Positions 1 through 6,169 of a stretch of DNA of 24,798 nt are shown in pieces. Made by a program: the position numbers and the translations under genes. The notes below the pieces were generated by a model. It saw only the letters and a list, made by a program, of their open reading frames with translations, had not been told where the DNA came from and ran no database searches. The DNA is taken from NCBI GenBank assembly GCA_050743265.1, contig JBOGEN010000002.1:1-24798 (forward strand), written 5' to 3'. Position 1 is the first letter of the stretch, and each line of letters opens with the position of its first letter. This DNA is from JBOGEN01 sp050743265 (lineage in GTDB: Bacteria > Actinomycetota > Actinomycetes > JBOGEN01).

Positions 1-893
1 TGCCCCGCCGCGACACCGAACCCGACTTCATCGAGTCGATTGCCCGTGGCTTCGACGTCGTCAAGGCGTTCGACGCGAAGCGACCCGTGATGACGCTCAG
101 CGAGGTCTCCACGGTCACCCAGCTGGCCCGTCCCACGGTGCGCAGGATCCTGCGCACGTTGGAGGCGCTGGGGTACGTGCGGCCGGTCGACGGCGGGTAC
201 GCTCTCACGCCGCGAGTGCTCGAGCTCGGCCTGACGTACGTGCAGGGGATGGGGCTGTGGGACGTGGCCCGTCCGCACATGGAGCGGCTCGTCTCCCGTA
301 CCCACGAGTCCACCTCGATCGGGCAGCTCGACGGGTCCGACATCGTCTACGTGGCGCGGGTCGCCGTGCCCAAGCTGATCGCCCTCGCCGTGCAGATCGG
401 CACCCGCTTCCCGGCCCCGCCCACCTCGCTGGGCAAGGTTCTGCTCGCCGGGCTCGGCTCCGACGAGCTGGATCGGGTGTTGGCCGAGCCGAGCCGTGCC
501 GGCGTGGAGGCGAGGTGGCGGCCGGACCGGGCGGAGCTTGACATCGAACTGCGTGAGGTGCGGGCGCGGGGCTGGGCGCTCACCGATGAGCAGCTCGCCT
601 CCGGGATCCGCTCGATCGCCGCGCCGGTGCGCGATGGCAGCGGCCGCGTCGTCGCCGCGATGAACGTGACCGTGCACGCCGCCGAGACTTCGGTGCGCAC
701 CCTGACCGAGGATCACCTTCCGCTGTTGTTGCAGACCGCGAGCGCGGTCAGCGCCGACTTCGCGCGGTACGACGCGCTGCCGAAAGCGACCGTGAACCCG
801 AACGTCCCGGCGCGGTCCGGCGCCGCTTCCGGCCTGGACACGACCGACGGCGGCGAGCGTCTCGGGGCTGCCCCGCACCTCGTCCGCCCCTGA
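1..893 (+). CDS. IclR-family transcriptional regulator (5' end cut by window edge)
   Basis: The reading frame is open from base 3, so the gene begins before the window; 296 codons are visible. The GTG at 87 is not a credible start, because the bases before it encode FIESIARGFDVVKAF, the conserved opening of the IclR winged helix. The helix-turn-helix follows (QLARPTVRRILRTLEALGYV), then the IclR effector domain, recognisable by GTRFPAPPTSLGKVLLAG and by SIAAPVRDGSGRVVAAMNV. The family includes PcaR and PobR regulators of aromatic-acid operons, and this gene lies 125 bases upstream of a co-oriented ring-cleavage operon, so control of that operon is a reasonable inference. Oddity: the domain normally ends near SADFAR, but here about 40 low-complexity residues follow, and part of their DNA is repeated in the intergenic region. 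The family call is firm; the inducer is unknown. Confidence 0.93.
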   Translation, partial: PRRDTEPDFIESIARGFDVVKAFDAKRPVMTLSEVSTVTQLARPTVRRILRTLEALGYVRPVDGGYALTPRVLELGLTYVQGMGLWDVARPHMERLVSRTHESTSIGQLDGSDIVYVARVAVPKLIALAVQIGTRFPAPPTSLGKVLLAGLGSDELDRVLAEPSRAGVEARWRPDRAELDIELREVRARGWALTDEQLASGIRSIAAPVRDGSGRVVAAMNVTVHAAETSVRTLTEDHLPLLLQTASAVSADFARYDALPKATVNPNVPARSGAASGLDTTDGGERLGAAPHLVRP

Positions 894-993
894 TCCGGCG
901 CCCCGCGGCGAGCGTCTCGCCGGTCGAACCGCATCGCGTCCGGCCTTGACACAACTGACGGCAGCGGCCGATCCTTGGGCTCGATCGGGCAGC

Positions 994-1008
994 TGTCCGT
1001 AGAGCGGA
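994..1008. promoter_or_regulatory. Palindromic operator candidate upstream of the CoA-transferase gene
   Basis: GTCCG-TAGAG-CGGAC is a perfect 5+5 inverted repeat. It ends one base before the purine-rich ribosome binding site (from 1010) of the gene starting at 1019. A possible -35 box, TTGACA, lies at 946-951, with no clear -10. IclR proteins bind short palindromes, so this is a plausible site for the upstream IclR regulator. That assignment is inference. Confidence 0.35.
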
Positions 1009-1018
1009 CGAGGAGACC

Positions 1019-2188
1019 ATGATTGAAGAGACGCAGGTAGCGCGCCGGGGCCCCCTCGCGGGTCTGCTGGTGGCCGACTTCTCCAGGATCCTGGCGGGCC
1101 CGTACGCGAGCATGCTGATGGCCGACATGGGCGCCGAGGTCGTCAAGGTCGAAGGCCCGAACGGTGACGACACGCGGACCTGGTCGCCGCCGTTGCGCGG
1201 CGACGCCGCGACGTACTACCTGGCCGTCAACCGCAACAAGCGCTCGATCGCGCTCGACTTCGCCCACGCGGAGGACCGCGTGCTGGCCCAGGAGCTCGCA
1301 GCCCGTGCCGACATCGTCCTGGAGAACTTCCGCCCGGGCGGACTCGCCAAGTTCGGACTGGACTACGACAGTGTCGCCTCCACGAACCCAGCCGTGATCT
1401 ACGCCTCCATCAGCGGGTTCGGTTCCGGCGGAGGCGCTGCGCTGCCCGGCTACGACCTCATCGTGCAGGCGATCTCGGGGCTGATGAGCCTGACCGGTGA
1501 CCCGGACGGCAAGCCCTTCCGGTCTGGCATCTCGGTGTTCGACGTGATGTCGGGGATGCAGGCCACCATCGGCGTGCTGGCCGCGTTGCAGCACCGCAGC
1601 CAGACCGGCCAGGGCCAGCACGTCGAGGTCAACCTCCTCTCCTCGGCGCTGTCCGGAATGGTGAACCAGACCAGCGCCTACGCCGCCGGCGACGTGGTCC
1701 CGCACCGCATGGGCAATGCTCATCCCAGCCTGTTCCCGTATGAGCCGCTGCCCACGGCGGACGGAGACCTGATCGTCACCGCCGGCAACAACGGGCAGTT
1801 CGCCAGGCTGTGCAAGGTGCTGGGGGTTCCCGAGCTCGTCGACGACCCCCGGTTCGCTACCAACCAGAACCGCACTGCCAACCGCGAGGAGCTCAGGCCG
1901 CTGCTCGTCGAGCGCCTGAGCACCCGGGGCCGCATGGACTGGTTCCACGAGCTGATCGCCGCCGGCGTGGCGTGCGGCCCGATCAACACGGTCGAGGAGG
2001 GCGTGGCGTTCGCCGAGCAGCTCGGCCTCGACCCGGTCGTGCAGGTCGGGCAAGGCGACGCCGCCGTGCCGTCCGTGCGCAACCCGATCGCCTTCTCGCA
2101 GAGTCCGGTTCGCTACGACCTGCCACCGCCCGAGCTGGACGAGCACGGGGCAGAGCTGCGCGCCTGGCTCTCTGCCCCCGGCCGCTGA
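1019..2188 (+). CDS. CaiB/BaiF (class III) CoA-transferase family protein
   Basis: The protein has 389 residues, within the family's usual length. The ATG follows GAGGAG at 1010-1015. Class III features are clear: an N-terminal Rossmann-type segment (GPLAGLLVADFSRILAGPYA, then MGAEVVKVEGP), NRNKRSIALD, the FRPGGLAKFGLDY block, and the C-terminal ANREELRPLL and GVACGPINTV segments. Members move CoA between carboxylic acids, or act as racemases. Oddity: in formyl-CoA transferase the nucleophilic Asp169 sits in MSMQDAVLNL; the aligned stretch here is VEVNLLSSALSG, with Ser208 at that place. It is first in a run with a citryl-CoA-lyase-like protein and a LigAB-type dioxygenase, suggesting it activates a ring-fission product as a CoA thioester. 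The substrate is not known, and the family call is much firmer than the reaction. Confidence 0.93.
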   Translation: MIEETQVARRGPLAGLLVADFSRILAGPYASMLMADMGAEVVKVEGPNGDDTRTWSPPLRGDAATYYLAVNRNKRSIALDFAHAEDRVLAQELAARADIVLENFRPGGLAKFGLDYDSVASTNPAVIYASISGFGSGGGAALPGYDLIVQAISGLMSLTGDPDGKPFRSGISVFDVMSGMQATIGVLAALQHRSQTGQGQHVEVNLLSSALSGMVNQTSAYAAGDVVPHRMGNAHPSLFPYEPLPTADGDLIVTAGNNGQFARLCKVLGVPELVDDPRFATNQNRTANREELRPLLVERLSTRGRMDWFHELIAAGVACGPINTVEEGVAFAEQLGLDPVVQVGQGDAAVPSVRNPIAFSQSPVRYDLPPPELDEHGAELRAWLSAPGR

Positions 2189-2224
2189 GCACGGCACCTG
2201 CACCGAACCGAAGGAGAGCACGGA

Positions 2225-3049
2225 GTGGACAACGGATCCTCGCCACCGCAGGCACCGACGTACCCCACCTCGCTCGGTACGTCAGACGCGGAGTCGATCT
2301 CCTTGCTGGGCCGCGATCTGGCTGCCGACCTCATGGGGAACGTCGGCTTCGGTGAGCTCGCCTTCTGGCTGGTCACCCAGCAACGCCCCACTCCTGCTCA
2401 GGTCCGTGTGTTCGAGGCCGTGCTGGTCGCGCTCGCCGATCACGGCTTCACTCCCACCGCCATCGCCGCGCGCCTGACCTACCTGTCCGCGCCGGACTCG
2501 CTGCAGGGCGCACTTGCCGCCGGCCTTCTCGGCGGGGGCTCGCGTTTCCTCGGGGTGACCGAGGACTGCGGCCAGTTCTTGGCCGGTGTCCTGGAGGAAC
2601 ATCGCGACCACTTGCCGGAGCACCTCGAGGACGACGCGGCATGGGACGCGCTCGCCTTGTCAGCAGTGCAGCAGGCGCGGGAGTCCCGCCGCATCATTCC
2701 TGGGCTTGGCCATCCGGTCCACAAGCAGCAGGACCCGCGTACGCCTCGCCTTCTCGCCATCGCGGCCGAGCAGGGACTCAGGGGGCAGCATCTGCGCCTC
2801 TTCGAGGCCATCGGCCGTGTGCACCCCAGCGTCCTCGGCCGCACCCTCCCTCTCAACGGCGCCGGTGTGTGCGGCGCGGCTCTGGCCGACCTCGGTCTCC
2901 CGCTCGAGATGCTGCGGGGGTTCGCCCTCCTGGCGCGCGCCGCCGGACTGCTCGGCCAGCTGGCCGAGGAGAACCGTCGGCCGATCGGACGGGAGGTCTA
3001 CCTCTCTGTCGACCGCAACGCCACGTACGTCGGCCCACTCACCCAGTGA
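2225..3049 (+). CDS. Citryl-CoA lyase-like protein (citrate synthase fold, short form)
   Basis: The start is GTG, placed by AAGGAG at 2211-2216. At 274 residues it is far shorter than citrate synthase and matches the short citryl-CoA lyase group, which resembles the C-terminal part of ATP-citrate lyase. Visible marks are SLQGALAAGLLGGGSRFLG, the active-site-like GLGHPVHKQQDPRTPRL with its GHP-x-H histidines, NGAGVCGAALADLGLP, and the closing RGFALLARAAGLLGQLAEE. The known family reaction is the retro-Claisen cleavage of citryl-CoA to acetyl-CoA and oxaloacetate. It lies 36 bases after a CoA-transferase and 22 bases before an extradiol dioxygenase, so it probably cleaves a CoA thioester of a citrate-like ring-fission product. 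The family is clear; the substrate is inference. Confidence 0.85.
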   Translation: MDNGSSPPQAPTYPTSLGTSDAESISLLGRDLAADLMGNVGFGELAFWLVTQQRPTPAQVRVFEAVLVALADHGFTPTAIAARLTYLSAPDSLQGALAAGLLGGGSRFLGVTEDCGQFLAGVLEEHRDHLPEHLEDDAAWDALALSAVQQARESRRIIPGLGHPVHKQQDPRTPRLLAIAAEQGLRGQHLRLFEAIGRVHPSVLGRTLPLNGAGVCGAALADLGLPLEMLRGFALLARAAGLLGQLAEENRRPIGREVYLSVDRNATYVGPLTQ

Positions 3050-3071
3050 CCTCATAGACGGAGGAGCCACC

Positions 3072-3935
3072 ATGGCCGAAGTCGTCGCGGTGATCGCCTC
3101 GACGCACCACCCCTTCTACTACCGGGCGAGTACGTCTGCCGGCGCGGAGCGTCCGCCCTTCGCCGACGAGTGGGTGGCCAAGATCGAGCGCTTCCGCGAC
3201 ACCCTGACCCGGGCGCAGCCCGACGTCCTGGTGATGGTGGGAAGTGACCACTTCCACCAGCTCTGGCTGGACAACATGCCGCAGTTCCTGGTCGGCAAGG
3301 CACCGTTCTACGACGCGAACTTCTATAACGAGGAGCGCGAGTTCGGGCTTCCCCGGATGCTGCTCACCGGGCACGAGGACCTCTCGGCGCACCTCCTGCG
3401 ACAGGGACTGGACGCGGGTTTCGACCTCGCGTTCAGCAACGAGCTGCGCATCGACCACAGCATCACGTGTCCGATCATCACGCTGCGTCCCGACGCTGAC
3501 CTGCCGATCGTCCCCGTCTACACCAACATCTTCGCGCCGCCGCTGCCTCAGCCGAGACGGTTCGTCCAGCTCGGTCAGGCGATCCGCGAGATGGTCGAGT
3601 CCTGGCCGACGGACCAACGGGTAGCGATCATCGGCACCGGGCATCTCTCCCTGGAGCTCGGGGGACCGCGCCAGTTCGGCGACCATGGCCCCGACCCCGA
3701 GTTCGATCGCAAGGCCGTGGACTGGATCGCCAGCGGCAACCTGCAGGAGTGCCTGTCCGAGGTCACGCTCGACAGCCTGCACACACCAGGCAACGCCACC
3801 CACGGCTTCATGGACTTCATGCTGATGATGGGAGTCGCCGGAGAAAACGCCAAGGCCGACCACGTCGACAGCCTCGACCTCTTCCACACCATGGAGGCCT
3901 ACTTCACCTGGTACCCGAACGGAGCACCGGCATGA
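3072..3935 (+). CDS. LigB-type extradiol ring-cleavage dioxygenase, catalytic subunit
   Basis: The protein has 287 residues, with the ATG at 3072 behind GGAGGA at 3060. It belongs to the class III (LigB) extradiol dioxygenases, Fe(II) enzymes that open catechol-type rings such as protocatechuate (4,5-cleavage) or gallate. His12-His13 in ASTHHPF and His60 and His62 in GSDHFH fit the two iron-binding histidines of the family; His129 (RIDHSITCP) and His191 (GTGHLS) occupy further conserved places. Oddity: Sphingobium LigB uses Glu242 as third ligand, but the region near 240-250 here reads GNATHGFMDFM and has no glutamate. The stop overlaps the next start as ATGA, giving translational coupling to the LigA-type subunit. 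Protocatechuate 4,5-dioxygenase beta subunit is the nearest named family; the true substrate may differ. Confidence 0.88.
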   Translation: MAEVVAVIASTHHPFYYRASTSAGAERPPFADEWVAKIERFRDTLTRAQPDVLVMVGSDHFHQLWLDNMPQFLVGKAPFYDANFYNEEREFGLPRMLLTGHEDLSAHLLRQGLDAGFDLAFSNELRIDHSITCPIITLRPDADLPIVPVYTNIFAPPLPQPRRFVQLGQAIREMVESWPTDQRVAIIGTGHLSLELGGPRQFGDHGPDPEFDRKAVDWIASGNLQECLSEVTLDSLHTPGNATHGFMDFMLMMGVAGENAKADHVDSLDLFHTMEAYFTWYPNGAPA

Positions 3936-4291
3936 GCAAGTACCTGGTCGACAAGTTCCTCTACACCATCGACCGTGACGCCGACTTCGTCGAGCGCTAT
4001 CGCGACGACCCCCGAGGCACCGTGCAGTGGTGGGAGGCCGAGCAGGCGGGAAGCATCCTCAACTGCGTCCAGGCCGAGGCCACCACGTGGCTGGAGTTCG
4101 CCCCCGAGGAGCGTGAGGCACTCGCCACGCACGACTACCCGACGCTGTTCGCGCTCGGCGCACACCCGTTTCTCACGCTGACGCTGTTCATCGCCATGTT
4201 CGAACGCGACTACGAGCCCCTGGGCTTTCAGAAGGAGTACGCCCGGCGGCTTGGCGAATTCGCACTCCCGTACCCGGACTACGCCACGTGA
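3932..4291 (+). CDS. LigA-type small subunit of extradiol dioxygenase
   Basis: This 119-residue protein matches the all-helical LigA family, the alpha subunit of protocatechuate 4,5-dioxygenase, which helps form the active-site lid over LigB. Recognisable parts are the N-terminal YLVDKFLYTIDRDADFVERY, the central EREALATHDYPTLFALGAHP and the C-terminal aromatic segment. The ATG at 3932 overlaps the LigB-type stop by four bases (ATGA), and its own stop overlaps the next start (GTGA), so the subunits are probably made in matched amounts. The beta-then-alpha order is the reverse of the classic ligAB order. Such proteins are often labelled protocatechuate 3,4-dioxygenase, which would be wrong chemistry for this fold. 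Confidence 0.88.
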   Translation: MSKYLVDKFLYTIDRDADFVERYRDDPRGTVQWWEAEQAGSILNCVQAEATTWLEFAPEEREALATHDYPTLFALGAHPFLTLTLFIAMFERDYEPLGFQKEYARRLGEFALPYPDYAT

Positions 4292-5277
4292 AGTCGATGC
4301 GAGCAGCAGTCATCGAGCGCCACGGCACCGCGCCCAGACTCGTCGACCGCCCCCCTCCGACGAGTGCGGACGGCCACGCCCTCGTCAGGACCACCGCGGC
4401 CCCGATCACCCCGCTCGACGTCCTCTGCGCCACCGGCACGTCGTACTTCGGGCCACCGGCACTCCCCTACGTGCCCGGCGTGCAGGGCGTCGGCGTCGTC
4501 GAGCGCGCCGTCTCCTGGCCCCCTGGCACGCGCGTCTGGTTTCCCACCGTTGCCGGAATGCAGCCAGGCGACGGCAGTATGGCCCAGCTGGTGGTCGTTC
4601 CCGAGTCCGAGCTGGCGGCCGTTCCCGACCAGGTCGAGGACACCGTGGTCGCCGCCCTGGGCCTGTCAGCGATCGCCGCGTGGATGGCTCTGACCTGGAA
4701 GGCCGCGGTCGAGCCGGGCGAGCAAGTTCTCGTCCTCGGCGGAGGCAGCGTCGTCGGCCAGGTCGCGATCCAGGCTGCCCACCTCTCAGGCGCGCGACAT
4801 GTGGTGGCCGTATGCCGGTCACGGCGAGCACAGGACCGTGCCGCTGCCTGCGGAGCGGATGCCGTCGTCGCGCTGCGCGACGACGACGAGCCGGAGGACC
4901 TGGCGGCGAGAGTGGCCGATGTCTGCGACGGGGGCGCGGACGTCGTGATCGACCCGCTCTGCGGCCTGCCGGCATCCGCAGCACTGCGCCTCCTTGCGCC
5001 TGGCGGCAGGTTCGTCAACCTCGGAAGCTCGGCCGGGGACACGGCGACGTTCCTCTCCGCAACGATTCGCAGCCGCTCAGCCAGGGTCCTGGGTTACACC
5101 AACAACGAGCTGAGCTCCGAGCAGAGGGCGGAGGCACTGTCGTCCGTGCTGCAGCACGCCGCTGACGGTCGTCTGTCGGTGGACCACGAGGTCACCCCGC
5201 TCGGCGGTACTCCGGAGGCATGGGACAGGCAAGCCCGAGGCGTCGCGGAAAGACGGATCGTCGTCGACCTGGCCTGA
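4288..5277 (+). CDS. MDR-superfamily zinc-independent oxidoreductase (quinone oxidoreductase-like)
   Basis: The protein has 329 residues. The GTG at 4288 overlaps the LigA-type stop as GTGA; an in-frame ATG at 4297 is the alternative. The N-terminal GroES-like domain (about 1-115, with LPYVPGVQGVGVVE) is followed by the Rossmann domain, whose nucleotide loop is VLGGGSVVGQVAIQAA (149-164). The structural and catalytic zinc cysteines of alcohol dehydrogenases are absent, so it belongs with quinone or enoyl reductases that use NADPH. As last gene of the coupled ring-cleavage run it may reduce an unsaturated or carbonyl group in a ring-fission product, but no specific substrate can be read from the sequence. 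Confidence 0.85.
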   Translation: MKSMRAAVIERHGTAPRLVDRPPPTSADGHALVRTTAAPITPLDVLCATGTSYFGPPALPYVPGVQGVGVVERAVSWPPGTRVWFPTVAGMQPGDGSMAQLVVVPESELAAVPDQVEDTVVAALGLSAIAAWMALTWKAAVEPGEQVLVLGGGSVVGQVAIQAAHLSGARHVVAVCRSRRAQDRAAACGADAVVALRDDDEPEDLAARVADVCDGGADVVIDPLCGLPASAALRLLAPGGRFVNLGSSAGDTATFLSATIRSRSARVLGYTNNELSSEQRAEALSSVLQHAADGRLSVDHEVTPLGGTPEAWDRQARGVAERRIVVDLA

Positions 5278-5494
5278 CGGAACTTCGGCTCGCCCTCTAC
5301 GGGTTGCGCTCCGGCTCGAGCGTGACGCTCACCGCGCGGACAGACCTGGCCCACCGCGTGCGACTCTTGTGCAGTCCATGGTGATCACCACGGCACACAC
5401 GCGGCAAGAAGCCTGAGTTCCATGCGGCCCCTCACCGTGGCCCCGGGTCAGGGCGGTACTACCAAGACGCGATGCTGCCCAGCCCGTGCTGCGT

Positions 5495-5697
5495 TCATCC
5501 GCCGGCGGGCTGGAACAGCTCGACCACGTTGCCGGACGGGCCCTCCAGCAAGGTCTGCTGACCGCCTGCGCCGGCGACGATGTCGTTCGGAGCGTGAGGC
5601 CCGCGGCACGCAGCCGGTCCACCTCGGCTGCGATGTCGCTCACGAGGAGATGGATGCGGTTCCATCCCCACGGTGCCGGCACAGCGTCGTCCGGCAT
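5495..5697 (-). pseudogene. Truncated, frameshifted VOC-family fragment, relative of the gene at 12742
   Basis: The reverse complement runs colinear with the last 204 bases of the intact VOC gene (12931-13134) from a shared ATGCCGGACG to the stop, but is 203 bases long. The missing base is one A: CCGAACGACATCG here against CCGAAACGACATCG in the intact copy, near 5586. Before the shift it reads PAPWGWNRIHLLVSDIAAEV, and after it GGQQTLLEGPSGNVVELFQP, nearly the same as the intact protein. Nothing matching the first half of the VOC gene lies upstream, so the copy is both truncated and frameshifted. By eye, well over four fifths of the bases agree. Confidence 0.85.
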
Positions 5698-5699
5698 CG

Positions 5700-5804
5700 C
5701 CGCACGCGATCGTCCGCCTGCTGCCAGAGTCGGGACACCGCTTGCCAGACGAGCCGGAGACGGTGCTCCGGTTCCTGTGCAGCCCGGCGGTGCGCAAGGT
5801 CTGA
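5700..5804 (+). pseudogene. Possible C-terminal remnant of an alpha/beta hydrolase
   Basis: One frame reads IVRLLPESGHRLPDEPETVL followed by RFLCSPAVRKV and a stop at 5802-5804. The pattern of a hydrophobic strand, G-H, an acidic-proline stretch and a final helix ending in FL is typical of the alpha/beta-hydrolase C-terminus, where the His is catalytic. Upstream the frame runs straight into the VOC fragment, so the rest of the gene is gone. This is a weak call resting on about 33 codons. Confidence 0.3.
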
Positions 5805-5895
5805 GCCGCTGGACGTGCCCGCCCACGGTCTGCGCTGACCGACGCCGACGAGGTGCTCGACGTCGTTGGGCACACGACCGAGGGCGGGCGCCGGC

Positions 5896-6030
5896 CGGGT
5901 CGTCCGACCGGTCAACCGGCTGGACGAGACGTTCTTCAACCGTGCACCGGGCGAGAGGGACAGCCTCGGCAGCCCAGCCGTTATCGAGATCTTCTATACC
6001 GCGATCGGTGGCCACCCGTTGTCGGTGTGA
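5896..6030 (+). pseudogene. Protein-like 3' tail of an unidentified lost gene
   Basis: The frame ending at TGA 6028-6030 reads RVVRPVNRLDETFFNRAPGE, then SPAVIEIFYTAIGGHPLSV. Its mixed, non-repetitive composition looks like real protein, unlike the Arg/Pro-rich neighbouring frames. A different frame just upstream (about 5840-5880) reads LTDADEVLDVVGHTTEGG, hinting that the two belonged to one gene before a frameshift. A hairpin 22 bases after the stop would suit a terminator. I do not recognise the family. Confidence 0.25.
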
Positions 6031-6052
6031 GCCGCGCCACATAGCGTCACGC

Positions 6053-6075
6053 CCGTTGCCCAAACCGGGCAACGG
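6053..6075 (+). terminator. Hairpin, candidate terminator of the decayed gene
   Basis: A perfect 9-bp stem, CCGTTGCCC / GGGCAACGG, with the five-base loop AAACC, followed by AGTTTCC. There is no long T run, as is common in high-GC actinobacteria. It sits between the dead-gene tail ending at 6030 and the MFS gene. Confidence 0.5.
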
Positions 6076-6160
6076 AGTTTCCTCGCCCCTCACCTCGTCC
6101 TCGCAGGGCTCAGGCGGGACCGAACCGGGGATGGTCGCCTCAGGCGGTTGCGAGGCGATT

Positions 6161-6166
6161 GGAGGT
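6161..6166 (+). promoter_or_regulatory. Ribosome binding site that fixes the MFS start
   Basis: GGAGGT lies three bases before the GTG at 6170. The frame is open far upstream (ATG at 6131 and earlier), but those starts have no such site and would add Gly/Arg-rich sequence. Confidence 0.65.
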
Positions 6167-6169
6167 CCC

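Larger units (their letters stand above)
5278..6169. other. 892-base stretch without an intact gene, containing gene debris
   Basis: No convincing complete gene is present. By eye it holds, in order: about 215 bases with nothing recognisable; a frameshifted 3' fragment of a VOC gene on the minus strand (5495-5697); a plus-strand tail resembling the end of an alpha/beta hydrolase (5700-5804); a second plus-strand protein-like tail of unknown family (about 5896-6030); a terminator-like hairpin (6053-6075); and the leader of the MFS gene. This looks like a scar of deletions and rearrangement between the ring-cleavage operon and the transporter. Confidence 0.7.

Noticed and set aside
713..2221. 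A 502-codon open frame on the minus strand opposite the CoA-transferase gene.
   Set aside because: It is the GC-driven antisense shadow of a gene with clear family motifs; its translation is Arg/Gly/Val/Ala/His-rich with no recognisable domain.
5318..5330. GAGCGT-G-ACGCTC palindrome just after the MDR gene, as a terminator.
   Set aside because: The one-base centre leaves no loop for an RNA hairpin and no T run follows; it may be chance in GC-rich DNA.
5486..6169. N-terminal extension of the MFS frame by more than 200 codons.
   Set aside because: The extension overlaps gene debris and is Arg/Pro-rich; GGAGGT before the GTG at 6170 gives the normal protein length.
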